A model generated the notes under the pieces. The model saw nothing but the letters and a program-made list of their open reading frames with translations. It had not been told where the DNA came from and did no database searches. Shown here in pieces: positions 46,258-55,704 of a stretch of 64,000 nt of DNA. How positions within the stretch are numbered: position 1 is the first letter of the stretch; the number at the start of each line of letters is the position of its first letter. The translations under genes and the position numbers were made by a program. This DNA is from Apoderus coryli (Eukaryota; Arthropoda; Insecta; Coleoptera; Attelabidae), in contig OU452200.1 in assembly GCA_911728435.2 (NCBI GenBank), forward strand, positions 29,651,715 through 29,715,714, written 5' to 3'.

Positions 46258-46355
46258 GTGCGTAATAATATTTCCCACTAGTTGCTAGGCAACTAGGGGG
46301 AAATACTATTACCCCACTAGTTGCTAGGCAACTAGGGGGAAATATTATTACGCAC
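46258..46355. repeat. Double hairpin with two GTTGCTAGGCAAC sites
   Basis: Outer arms GTGCGTAATAATATTTCCC and complement enclose two direct copies of CACTAGTTGCTAGGCAACTA (about 46276-46295 and 46315-46334), each itself nearly palindromic. GTTGCTAGGCAAC (46281-46293 and 46320-46332) resembles the X-box recognised by RFX-family transcription factors; functional binding is not implied by sequence alone. Confidence 0.75.
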
Positions 46356-46446
46356 TGATAAATGATAAACAGCATTACAATGTACTACATTGTCAAATCA
46401 TGATTGAACATATAATAAAGGCATTTAAAGACAGTCGTAGAAAAAA

Positions 46447-46677
46447 TTGTTTTATCTACAACTGTCATGTAATAGGTACGATTTGACACTATTTTCAATG
46501 TCATAATGGCGTATATTACCGCACTAGTGCGTTTTTGAATACATTGCGGACTAGTGCGATAATGAAATGAAGAAAAAGTTCAACCAGAATTAACTATTTA
46601 TTTTACGATACATAATTAAGTTATTTATTATATATACTTACAGTTTTTTTTTTGTTTTTTTCTTGAACCTTTGTTTT
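46447..46677. other. Non-coding, with short CGCACTAGTGCG palindromes
   Basis: CCGCACTAGTGCG near 46520 and CGGACTAGTGCG near 46548 form a small imperfect hairpin. The rest is AT-rich. Confidence 0.4.
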
Positions 46678-46982
46678 TAATTTTAATTACTTTTTTTTAT
46701 TCCTTTTGGGTAATCAGGTTCGAATTTTTGAAATGAAGATTCCTTAATTCATATTTGTAAATAATTGGTTTAGCCAAACCATTAAAATTTGTCTTTTATT
46801 TTTTTAATTTTATCATTCGACGTTTCGACAATGGTTATTGTCTTCTTCATGGATCATATTATACTATTTCCTAATATCTTGTTTCTATCCCTACAACATC
46901 GTGTTGAATTTTCGTTTTGTGAAAAAAAAAAATAATAATAATAATTACCCAAAAGCAATAAAAAAAAAGTTATTAAAATTAT
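46678..46982. mobile_element. Fold-back element with hammerhead-like motif
   Basis: AATTTTAATTACTTTTTTTT...CTTTTGGGTAAT at the left is mirrored by ATTACCCAAAAG...AAAAAGTTATTAAAATT at the right (arms about 36 bp). The interior holds a minus-strand hammerhead-like motif of the same type as the 33.3-33.8 kb element. Confidence 0.6.
46811..46855 (-). ncRNA. Hammerhead-like motif, box 1 altered
   Basis: The minus strand reads AUGAAGA (C to A), A, GACAAU-AACC-AUUGUC (perfect 6-bp stem II), GAAAC, GUC. Stem II has a compensated pair relative to GACAAC/GUUGUC at 33 kb. The lost C should impair activity. Confidence 0.45.
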
Positions 46983-47493
46983 ATTTACAGTGCACTTTTT
47001 AGAATTAAATAGATGCTGTTTTGGGCATTTGCGCTTTATCCAACAAAAATCGCTTATGTTCCATATTTTTAGGCCTCACTTGAACCTAATTTCTGACCTC
47101 CACCAGATTCACGGCATCAATATTTCCAGATGTTATAAAAAATTCTTGAGACACTTTTGTTTTGGTACTTGCTGTAGTAATTTGATAGCATATTCCTTGA
47201 TTTTCATATCTTCAACGAACATGTTTGTTAGCTCTTACCGCCGACATACGCCAGCCAAACCAAATACCAATATAACGTTAAAGTAAATATTATATGAATA
47301 CACCTTTTTATAATCCACACAAGAGTCTTACCTATCCACAAATATCTCTCATCGCATTTGTTAAAAATCTGGTTATTTCCTCCTTTCTGAATACCTTTGA
47401 CGATTTAGGTTTTTGTGCGTTAATAGTGTCCATATCCCACTAATTACGTAAATAACTATTACCTCCCGCACATTATACTACACCTTTTCCAAT
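46983..47493. other. Non-coding; unrecognised 98-codon ORF
   Basis: A plus ORF at 46990-47286 has no recognisable domain. On the minus strand MFVEDMKIKEYAIKLLQQ is a short amphipathic stretch, insufficient to call. I see no gene here with confidence. Confidence 0.3.
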
Positions 47494-47660
47494 TATTGTA
47501 TTTCAGAAAGGGCCAAGAAAACACCAATAATTGTAATTCAGATTTTTCAAATGTAATTCATAAAATTTCAATTGTAATTCAGATGCAATTCAGATTTTGC
47601 AAATGTAGTTCGGAAAATTTCTATTGTATTTCGGAAAACATCTAGTGTAATTTAGATTCA
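47494..47660. repeat. Imperfect tandem repeat, about 21-bp period
   Basis: About seven units built on (A/T)TTGTAATTCAGAAAATTT: repeated cores TGTATTTCAG, TGTAATTCAG, TGTAATTCAT, TGTAATTCAG, TGTAGTTCGG, TGTATTTCGG, TGTAATTTAG, mostly spaced 20-22 bp, with one insertion. A minisatellite-like block with no coding. Confidence 0.7.
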
Positions 47661-48660
47661 GGAAGATCATTTTAAAGTGTTAAAAATACACAACAAAAAA
47701 ATTCATGTATACCGTAGGCATCCATGAAGAGTCTGAAAAAGGGTCAGAAAAATCTGTATCCACGATCACTCGAAACTCACTCAAGGGGTCAAAAAAATAA
47801 TACAAATTTTATTCAAACTATGGAATAATTTAAAAAAAATAGCTGTTCGTTTGACATACAATATCCCTTATACAGGGTGTCCCGAAATTAACTTAAAATA
47901 ATTTAAGGGGACATTCTACAAGCGAAAATCAGATTTGTAAATTCCTGACGATGGATTTTTAGTAATATTTCCGAAACGCGTCTCGATATCAAAATGAAAT
48001 TTGGCAAACTTACGTATCTTTGTAGAATTATTAAAAAATATGATATCCCATGGTTAGGAAAATGTCAGGGGTGGGTTAGGCTGGGGGGGTCAGAACAAAT
48101 TTTGTCCAGATTTTTTTTAGTGCGCTTTTGTTACTTTTTCTAAAAAGAATAATAAATTTGAGACATAAAAAATGTTCACTTGTTTCATAACGCTAGAAGA
48201 AGCTGTTTTCAAGATAAAAGACTTTGAAAATTTCTATGCGACGTCTCCAATATTATTATACGGCTACCATAATACAAGAAACAGGGTGGAAATGCGTATT
48301 AAGGGTTGACAGATTAACGACTAATGTATAGTTTTTTTGCAGATTGTTTTCTTAAATTAATGAAGCCTCAGTTTTCTCCTTCTGTTAGTTTTAAACATAA
48401 ATCATTTATTTTCAGGGGATCTAAAAACATTACACAGGGTGTTTCAAAAAGACGCGGTTGTAAATAACGGTTTTAGAACTATTATTATGAAGTACAGTGG
48501 CGTTAGGGGGACAACTTAATAAAAATTCATCACAAGGAAATGTACGCCCCTGACTATAATTTCATTTCGATATTGTGAACTAAAACTACAACTTTTTTAT
48601 CTCTTGTATTTTTTTTCATATGTTGCTTCGTTTACGAGGGAATTTAATGTTATTAAGGAG
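47661..48660. repeat. Decayed DNA-transposon ends
   Basis: About 47713-47800 is related to 5900-6110. A TATACAGGGTGTCCCG terminus occurs at about 47873-47888 and ACACAGGGTGTTTC at about 48434. The block 48500-48650 (GTGGCG-TAGGGGGACA, ATGTACGCCCCTGAC, TACAACTTTTTTATC) is a diverged copy of the long TIR of the 60.6-62.7 kb element. No transposase coding is visible. Confidence 0.55.
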
Positions 48661-49818
48661 AATCCCTGAACGATATCTTAATGCTCGGTTTAACCGTAAT
48701 ATGTTTTTATTACTAGCATAGCCCCTCTGGTGCAACGGGATATATTTCTTTAATAGTGGAATTTACATAAAAAAAGTTTATAGACCCACATTTAGAGATG
48801 CAGCCTCCCATTTTGATAATTAACGCCGTACAATCTATTTAGCTTAGAAACAGTAACTGTCTACACAAGTATATTAACTGAGACGTTTTACTGTAGTAAC
48901 TTTCCTTCCGCGTACTATACTTAAGTGGAAATACTCACTAGTAACTACTTAAGAAAATGAAATCAACTTACCAAAGCCGTTCGTCTCTACTTTATGTTGG
49001 CCTCAAGACATCTCTGAGATGCATGTAAGTATAGTTTTCAAAAATTAAACTGGAGAGCAGTGATGAAGAGAAAAAATGCACACCTTCTTACATGGTCGCA
49101 CTGATAATTCCCTTAACGTAATTGAGATAATTGTCTCAAGAGAATATCGGTAACATATTCAGTGCGACTGGGAACTGCCTGGCCTAACATACAGGTTTGG
49201 ATTCAGTTGAAATCCATGAAGTTTCTTGAATTTGACCTTATTTTCATTTGATGCATCCAGTTATATAATTAAAAAAATAATTTGACTTAACCTAAAATTA
49301 TATTTTCTGAAAATAAGTGCAATAAAACCTAATAACACCCACTGAACTCAATGCATTTTAATATTTCTCTATTGTCAATATAGGTGCCAATACAATTTGT
49401 CAATTTTCGATTTTTTATTATGAATTTTTTAGATAAAATATTATACTTTAAAAGTGTTTTACAAGAAAAAGTATCGAGTGGTGTATCTGCCTGATGAGTA
49501 TAAACGAGTACGAGATATGCGCAAATAATAGTCTACTTGATATTTTGTAATAATAAACTTGAAGACAAAAGTAAGTAAACCGTATTTTTATTTTTCTTAA
49601 ATGTCTTAAATATGTGAATAAAATGAGTTTCTTTTAACATCTGATAAATTATAATTTTATGCTACATGCCACAAAATTATTTTTCCTTTATTATATTCAG
49701 GGGCACAAATTGCTTTTATAATTTTCATTATTTTTTGGCATTAAAGATCAACAACCGAGACCACCGTCCGAATGGTTGCTGATACCGAAACATTTTGGGT
49801 GATAAAAATGGTCTCCTG
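48661..49818. other. AT-rich non-coding DNA
   Basis: About 49650-49715 (GCCACAAAATTATTTTTCC, TTTATTATATTCAGG) is a copy of the end of the palindromic family at 45857-46070. Otherwise nothing recognised. Confidence 0.4.
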
Positions 49819-50021
49819 AGTTTTATCTTTGGTTTCCCAAAACCGATTTTTAAAAAAACAATACAAAATTCGTAAATGAAATTATAAGGTCTTTATCCTC
49901 TGAGCTTACAATCACGAATGAGTTTGAATTATATCTTAAATGTAATGCAAAATAATTCTTATGAATTAAGTACAAACTAAGCAAAATGAAAATAATATTA
50001 AATTACTGTCTAATATAACAA
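49819..50021 (-). repeat. 3' LTR of the deleted provirus
   Basis: About 85-90% identical by eye to 50835-51027; both share AATGAAATTATAAGGTCTTT and TATGAATTAAGTACAAACTA. The env-like frame ends within or at the edge of this repeat, a known arrangement in errantiviruses. Confidence 0.7.
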
Positions 50022-50640
50022 GTATAGCAATTTCTGCTCTCTCTTTTCGAATCCTGGTTTGGGGTGTTGCTTTGACCTTCTTCGATATTGGGTTCGATCT
50101 TCTTGGGGTGTCTTAAACGTTTCCAGATGGATTTGCTTTTCTTCCAGGTTATTAGCTTATTATTTATGATTATTACTATTGCAAATACGCTTCTAAGTAT
50201 TATTGATTGTTGGCTTTCGATCTGTTTTAATTGGATGGTATTTAACTGTTTTGCAATTTGATGAATTTCGTAAATGTCTGTGAATTCCAATTTTGTAAAG
50301 TTAGCTGCTTCATAGACTTGTGAGGTTTTAATTTTCTCATTATTGATTTTAGGTGGGATTAATGGTTTTCTTATATGAATATCAATATTGTTTACAAATT
50401 TTCTATTGTTAGCTATGATTTCGCATTTTGCAGGTATTTCAATTATAGTTAGATGTTCAACGTCTAAATATTGATTCGTATGACATTTCTTTTGGATTCG
50501 TTCTGACTTTGATGGGATTATTAATATTGCTTCTTGCGCTATTTGTTCGACCACTGGTACTTCGATGTATATTTTGAGGGTTTCACAATTTGGGGGTGCA
50601 TTTACTTGTATGAATTCGATTGTACATTTGTCTTCTGCGA
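50003..50640 (-). pseudogene. Envelope-like protein fragment (C-terminal half)
   Basis: A minus-strand open frame: 183 codons are open from the methionine at 50554, and it extends upstream in the same frame to about 50640. It encodes the distal half of an insect errantivirus-type envelope: spaced cysteines, a stretch with alternating hydrophobic and basic residues near the end (likely transmembrane anchor), and a charged tail. The N-terminal part, including any cleavage site or fusion peptide, is missing. It sits between LTRs with no gag or pol, so it cannot act as a complete envelope. Family assignment rests on context and pattern, not on a search. Confidence 0.6.
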
Positions 50641-50816
50641 TGAACGTTACTTGGCAGAAATAGGCTTCTTGATTTTATGTTGATTGTCGTGCCAAAGAGA
50701 GATATTTGGGGGTAAATATTTTATGATTTTGGATTTGCAGTAAAGAGTCCGTCCGAAACTCATAGTTTGAAAACTTTCACGCACGATGCGAAAACTATTT
50801 CTTTCAAACCGCACAA

Positions 50817-50834
50817 ATCCTGTCGACTGCGCCA
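50817..50834 (-). promoter_or_regulatory. Primer-binding site, tRNA-Ser type
   Basis: The minus strand reads TGGCGCAGTCGACAGGAT directly after the 5' LTR. It would pair with the 3' end of a serine tRNA to prime minus-strand synthesis, as in gypsy-group elements such as 17.6 and 297. Confidence 0.75.
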
Positions 50835-51027
50835 GTTTTATCTGTGGTTTTCCAAAACCGATTTTTTAAAGACAATACAAAATTTTTAAATGAAATTATA
50901 AGGTCTTTATTCTCTAAGCTTACAATCAAAAATGAATTTAAATGATATCTTAAACGTGATGCAAAATAATTATTATGAATTAAGTACAAACTAAGCAAAA
51001 TGAATGAGTAATATTAAATTACTGTCT
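50835..51027 (-). repeat. 5' LTR of the deleted provirus
   Basis: Partner of 49819-50021, bounded internally by the primer-binding site. The outer boundary is uncertain by about 10 bp because TTATATTAGACAG is shared at both repeats' outer edges. Confidence 0.7.
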
Positions 51028-51475
51028 AATATAATAAATTTAAATTATTTTTATAGTATTTTTATTTCTATTTTTACGACTGGTGTTACCTATACATTGG
51101 ATTTTTTCGGTCTCTGTAGGGAGGGGTATGCATTTCTACATCTACTATTGTTCTGTGTGAGCAGGTATGAAATTCGTTTTCCTCATTTAATTCAGAAACG
51201 AAAAGTTTTTAATGGTCAGAGGCTGACCATTTCTGAACTGTAGTGAGTAGGTGTGGGAAATCCATTCATATTTAGGCGAATGAAAGATGTCCAGAAATCA
51301 ATTTCAGGGGCTTGTACCTCTTGGAAACTTCAGTTCTTGATAATGTAGATGTTATGGTTTACATATATGTGCTAGTGTATATCTCACTGTGCTTAAAGGC
51401 AGGCTGATATTATAGGTGGGCAACGACTATGATACTCTGACGAGCTCATAATAAAAGCGAAACGAATTCGTTAGT
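51028..51475. other. Non-coding spacer
   Basis: Less AT-rich around 51060-51240, where a 79-codon ORF of unknown nature occurs. Nothing recognised. Confidence 0.35.
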
Positions 51476-51965
51476 ATCTGTCGACCAAACGCGAGCACCA
51501 GAGATATTGGGATCATATTCCCAAGCAGGAGCATGGGAAGAGATTCATACCTGGTACAGCAACAAAACGCACGGAAAAACTGCTATCATTAAGCAGGAGT
51601 CAGATGCGAGTAACTATGGGACTCCTTACTGGGCATTACGCTCTGAGAGACCACCTAAATAAGATGGGGCTGTATAACGGGGACCTGCAATGCAGATTGT
51701 GTAATGGGGCAGTTGAAACAGACCATGTAATATGTGAGTGTGTAGCTATACAACGAAGACGACACGCTATTTTTGGGCATGAGCTGATTGCGCCAGCACA
51801 TATTGACACCCAACACATTACTGAACTCCACAAGTTAGTGGAGGGTACAGGGCTGCTGGATTGGGTGGCATAATATACGGGGACTTTCACAATAAGCCCA
51901 TGAGGCTGCAGTGAAACCGGGGACTTAGGTCGTACGGACCCTTTATAAAAAAAAATCTGTCGACC
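51476..51965 (+). mobile_element. 5'-truncated RNase H-type LINE with 11-bp target duplication
   Basis: ATCTGTCGACC flanks the insert at 51476-51486 and 51955-51965. The 468-bp insert ends in a short poly(A) tail and carries only the LINE C-terminus. A clean target-primed insertion. Sequence on either side belongs to the palindromic family of 45857-46049, so the LINE landed inside an older repeat. Confidence 0.88.
51604..51873 (+). pseudogene. LINE ORF2 C-terminus with CCHC-like cluster
   Basis: An 89-codon frame: MRVTMGLLTGHYALRDHLNK, then a cluster C-R-L-C-(x5)-TDH-(x3)-C at about residues 35-49, which is the C-terminal zinc-knuckle-like motif of RNase H-bearing LINEs, and HITELHKLVEGTGLLDWVA. 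It matches the minus-strand copy at 20078-20329, which has stops and an extra residue. The 5' part (RNase H and RT) is missing. Confidence 0.8.
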
Positions 51966-52310
51966 CATACCTCGGTCTGGTTCTACTGAATTAGCAGCAA
52001 TTTTGTCCGCTATGCCACAAAATTATTGTTACTTTATTATATTTACGGACACAAAGCCTTTTATAATTTTATTATTGCGAAAAAGCGAAAAAAAATAATT
52101 TTCAGTCTTGCTTTTACCAGTGTAGAGTTTTGCCGGGTTCTCTAAATTCATACATTAGCGAATACTAATAATAATAAAATGTCTTTATTAGCAATGTACA
52201 ACAAAAAACTTGAACATGAGTTAAATATAAAACCTCAATTGCTGAAAGGTGCTATATCAGCAAAGGTGTTTTTTGTATAGAACAAAAAACCCAATTACAA
52301 TACCCACACT
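51966..52310. repeat. Palindromic-family remnant and A-rich spacer
   Basis: About 51966-52060 (CATACCTCGGTCTGG, TTTTGTCCGCTATGCCACAA, TTTATTATATTTACGGACAC) corresponds to the loop plus one arm of 45857-46070. After that AT-rich sequence with AATAATAATAAAATGTCTTT-type LINE-tail sequence near 52166. Confidence 0.6.
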
Positions 52311-52314
52311 TAAA

Positions 52315-52757
52315 AATAATAATAATAATTCTTTATTCACATAAGAGATTCAATGTATAAACATTTTTTAGATTTCTTACAATAGATTATTTTAAAAAAA
52401 TATACAATTGAACAATATAAAGAAAATAATAAACTAATTAAATCATAAATTCTAAGCGTGCAGCAATGAGAGGCATTGCTCATTAAACAGTTCTCGAAAA
52501 AGATTTTTTCGAAAGCTGACCACAGAAAGAACCTTGAATTCTCCTTTCAGATGATTGTAGAGTGCGGCAACATTATAAGAAAAGGATCTCTGGAATATGG
52601 CCGTTCTATAAAGAGGTGTATCGATAAGGTCTTTACTCCTAATATTAACCCTATGAATATCAGTGCCAAAAGTCAGTTTTCTAAACAAATATGGAGGCGT
52701 CCCGTATTTTACTATCTTATGATACAGAACCAACGCATGCAAGTCCACTTTGGTTAA
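52315..52757 (-). pseudogene. LINE (Jockey/CR1-group) 3' end, 5'-truncated
   Basis: A minus-strand frame of 98 codons (52452-52748) encodes TPPYLFRKLTFGTDIHRVNI, PLYRTAIFQRSFSYNVAALY and a FRKNLFRELF tail. This is the same C-terminus as at 8555-8975 (+) and 32172-32400 (-). It ends in an AATAATAATAATTATT-type tail on the minus strand near 52315. Confidence 0.8.
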
Positions 52758-53393
52758 ACATGAGCGCTTTTATACATTAAGATACCTAAAAGATACATCG
52801 TATAATCTGATCCACAACAATTTCAAATTTTGAAACATTACAATTACAGAAACATAATGTTAACGGTGTAAATATAAATCAGTATAATGATGCATTTGAT
52901 AATTATTTGTAGTGGTCGGCATTAGAATCATTAACTATATCAATTTTATAAATAATGTATTGTAAAAGAATTGTGTTTGGCGACATTTAGTGTTTACTTA
53001 GCAATATCTCGTGTGAATAGAGAATAACTATAACGGCCAATTTAGCACTAGCTGTCGTCAAACTTATTTCTTTTACAATGTATATCCAGCTAAATCCAGA
53101 GTCTCGCTGACAACTGACCACTAATGGTCTTGGATCGACGAAATGGTGAAAGTACAGTGTTTGACAGACAAACTGTCAAGTTTTAAAGTCTTGTTTCTTA
53201 AACAAGTCCGAACTTGGCAAGTAGAATATTGGCAAGAGTTCCAAATAGATAAAAGTTTAACATTCTTAAAATAATGCTTTATGGTATTATTATAATTGTT
53301 GCTTTTCATGGTTTTATTATGCATGTTTATTTTGTTTGCCAGATCTTTTTTAATTTAATATTATATTTTGATTCAAATGCGTTCAAAGTCGAA
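52758..53393. other. AT-rich non-coding spacer
   Basis: No recognisable gene. Confidence 0.4.
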
Positions 53394-53477
53394 CAATTAT
53401 AAATTAAGAATTGCTTGTTACATAAAGCAACAAGACTTTAAGTTATGTTGGAAATTTATTTCACACTACCATGCTTC

Positions 53478-53519
53478 CACCAGACGGCCGTTTCGTCGAT
53501 CCACGACTCATCAGTGGTG
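53478..53519 (-). ncRNA. Type-I hammerhead ribozyme, canonical (inverted unit)
   Basis: Same 42-nt sequence as 12263-12304: CACCA, CUGAUGA, GUCG...CGAC, GAAAC, GGCC, GUC, UGGUG. All stems pair. Confidence 0.85.
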
Positions 53520-53526
53520 ATCGGCA

Positions 53527-53863
53527 TGGTGGAAGCATGGTAGTGTGAAATAAATTTCCAACATAACTTAAAGTCTTGTTGCTTTATGTAACAAGCAATT
53601 CTTAAATAAAGCCTCCCTGCTAGGGGATTCGGGCGCATCTAGTGTTGGCAATAGGATATAATGGAGTTGTTACTTCTTGTCCGGCCATCGTTAGTGAACT
53701 GTGTTTCACCCGGCATATTGCCTGTTCACGCTAGGTGTCGCCAAAAACATCTCTCTCTCAATCAATTCTCGTGCTAGTATAAGCTCTTTGTAAATGTTGG
53801 AAATTTAGGTCACACTGCCTGCCGATCACCACTGATGAGTCGTGGATCAACGAAACGGCCGTC
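53527..53863 (+). repeat. 337-bp unit 1 of the array
   Basis: Runs from the predicted post-cleavage base (UGGUGG...) to the next cleavage site after GUC at 53861-53863. It includes TTGTTGCTTTATGTAACAAG (a small hairpin), AATAAA, TTGTTACTTCTTGTCCG and CTCTCTCTCAATC. Identical by eye to unit 2. Confidence 0.9.
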
Positions 53864-53868
53864 TGGTG
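53827..53868 (+). ncRNA. Type-I hammerhead ribozyme, one stem II mismatch
   Basis: CACCA, CUGAUGA, GUCG-UGGAU-CAAC, GAAAC, GGCC, GUC, UGGUG. A G-to-A change makes one C-A mismatch in stem II relative to 53478-53519. The core is intact, so some activity is possible. Confidence 0.8.
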
Positions 53869-54200
53869 GAAGCATGGTAGTGTGAAATAAATTTCCAACA
53901 TAACTTAAAGTCTTGTTGCTTTATGTAACAAGCAATTCTTAAATAAAGCCTCCCTGCTAGGGGATTCGGGCGCATCTAGTGTTGGCAATAGGATATAATG
54001 GAGTTGTTACTTCTTGTCCGGCCATCGTTAGTGAACTGTGTTTCACCCGGCATATTGCCTGTTCACGCTAGGTGTCGCCAAAAACATCTCTCTCTCAATC
54101 AATTCTCGTGCTAGTATAAGCTCTTTGTAAATGTTGGAAATTTAGGTCACACTGCCTGCCGATCACCACTGATGAGTCGTGGATCAACGAAACGGCCGTC
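53864..54200 (+). repeat. 337-bp unit 2 of the array
   Basis: Second direct unit between two predicted cleavage sites; a third partial unit (54201-54432) follows and stops at CTCTCTCTC before the target duplicate. Confidence 0.9.
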
Positions 54201-54205
54201 TGGTG
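54164..54205 (+). ncRNA. Type-I hammerhead ribozyme, one stem II mismatch (second copy)
   Basis: Exact repeat of 53827-53868, 337 bp downstream. Confidence 0.8.
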
Positions 54206-54446
54206 GAAGCATGGTAGTGTGAAATAAATTTCCAACATAACTTAAAGTCTTGTTGCTTTATGTAACAAGCAATTCTTAAATAAAGCCTCCCTGCTAGGGG
54301 ATTCGGGCGCATCTAGTGTTGGCAATAGGATATAATGGAGTTGTTACTTCTTGTCCGGCCATCGTTAGTGAACTGTGTTTCACCCGGCATATTGCCTGTT
54401 CCCGCTAGGTGTCGCCAAAAACATCTCTCTCTCAATTATAAATTAA

Positions 54447-55018
54447 ATTTAGTGAAGAAGACCTGTTTTATTTTCCTATTGGGATCACGCCCTTTGAACA
54501 TGGATTATTTATTTCATAAACTAAATACTGTTTTTATTTTGTTCTGAATATTTTTGCTGCATATAAAAACAAATCCGACCCTGGCAAAACTTGAATTTTC
54601 GAGGCGCAAAATTAGAAGCGGTCCCTAGTGTAGCCCATATAGACAAATGACAATCGACCTGCTGGTTTATGGGTATCGACCACCGAGCGGCGGCATGTTG
54701 GATTTGATGTCTTGGAACTAATGGCCACCTACTTTTAATGATTGCGTATATTGTAATCCCGGGTGTTTAAACCTGACCTTAATTGGTTACTGCATCAAGA
54801 TGCTGTTATATTTTGTTTGACGTTCTGGTGTTACTACTTATGACGATTTATAGGTTTTATGGACACAGTCTAAAGTGTGTTGTGCTCCCAGGAGATTGTA
54901 TGTTTCTTTATTAATAAATAAATGATATTGAGACCTTTTGTCATATTACAATTTAGGTATTTTTCTAATACATGTTTATGTTAGATACAAAGTATATTTC
55001 GCAAATATACTATACAGG
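54447..55018. other. Non-coding spacer
   Basis: Nothing recognised. TATACAGGG at about 55012-55020 begins a zone of transposon-end motifs. Confidence 0.4.
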
Positions 55019-55700
55019 GTTATTCACGCCATTAATGGGTTCGATAAAAATGATTTATGTACATTTCACCTAAACCTGACAATTTTTTAAATATCTTAAT
55101 TTTTCTAAAAATATAGACATAATTTGAATGAAAAAAATCACACCTATTCGTTTGTTCTTTTTAAGCCAGTCTGAGCTGATAAATATACCCACTCATCACT
55201 TGTTACGCCAAATATAAAAAACACCCAATACTAAATACAGGGTGTCCAATAATATAAGTTATATGAACGTAAAGTTTAATTCTAAATAACTTGTTTATTT
55301 CAAATGGAACACTGCGTATATGAGGTCAAAATTAGATGCACAAAGTAATTATCTGTCAAATATTATAACACTTTCCTATGGATAACTCTTGACGTTTTCG
55401 TGGAAAATGCACATGTTCGTAATATTAGGCGAATTTTTAATTGAACCTGTTAATTTCATGTAGACCACGCTGTATTTGATGATGATGAAATTAATTATCC
55501 ATTAAACACTATAAAGTTTTCCTATATATATGTATATTTTTAATTTTGCATGGAAAAAGCACATAGGTATGGGTAGTAATATGAAGAATTTTTCAAAATT
55601 ATAATATTTGTCAAGTCAGCCATGAGAAATTGACAACCCTTATATTTGAACAATAACATAATAAATAAATACATTTTTAACTTAAATTAAATAACAAGAT
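55019..55700. repeat. Overlapping DNA-transposon termini
   Basis: TACAGGGTTATTCACGCC (55014), TACAGGGTGTCCAATAAT (about 55238) and CCACGCTGTATT (about 55465) look like ends of at least two non-autonomous elements. Boundaries cannot be paired confidently by eye. Confidence 0.4.
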
Positions 55701-55704
55701 ATAC

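Larger units (their letters stand above)
45703..46446. mobile_element. MITE-like nest of palindromes
   Basis: Outer inverted repeats of about 20 bp (TTTTCTACGACTGT near 45706 and its complement ending about 46446) bracket two internal fold-backs: 45857-46049 and 46258-46355. No transposase. Confidence 0.6.
49819..51027 (-). mobile_element. Internally deleted errantivirus/gypsy-like provirus
   Basis: Two direct repeats of about 200 bp (49819-50021 and 50835-51027) flank an env-like fragment on the minus strand. Next to the upstream repeat is an 18-nt primer-binding site (50817-50834) of the TGGCGCAGTCG type complementary to serine tRNA, as used by several gypsy-group elements. gag and pol are entirely missing. 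The element is defective. Confidence 0.75.
53394..54446 (+). mobile_element. Retrozyme-like tandem array with 13-14-bp target duplication
   Basis: CAATTATAAATTAA occurs at 53394-53407 and 54433-54446. Inside, 53408-53526 is an inverted partial unit, then 53527-54432 holds 2.7 direct 337-bp units. The first direct unit begins at 53527, exactly the base after the predicted hammerhead cleavage site. Outer ends match the insertion at 12179-12419. No protein is encoded. The units include AATAAA and a CTCTCTCTC stretch at the 3' edge. Known retrozymes are ribozyme-flanked non-coding retroelements that circulate as RNA; this element has their signature. Confidence 0.88.

Noticed and set aside
46990..47286. 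98-codon plus ORF
   Set aside because: No recognised motif on either strand; could be a remnant of something but unsupported.
49770..49800. CTGATACCGAAACATTTTGG resembling a hammerhead core
   Set aside because: The two boxes are directly adjacent with no stem II and box 1 is incomplete; not a ribozyme fold.
53527..54432. CRISPR array
   Set aside because: Units are 337 bp with no short spacer/repeat alternation; eukaryotic context and ribozyme content explain the repeat.
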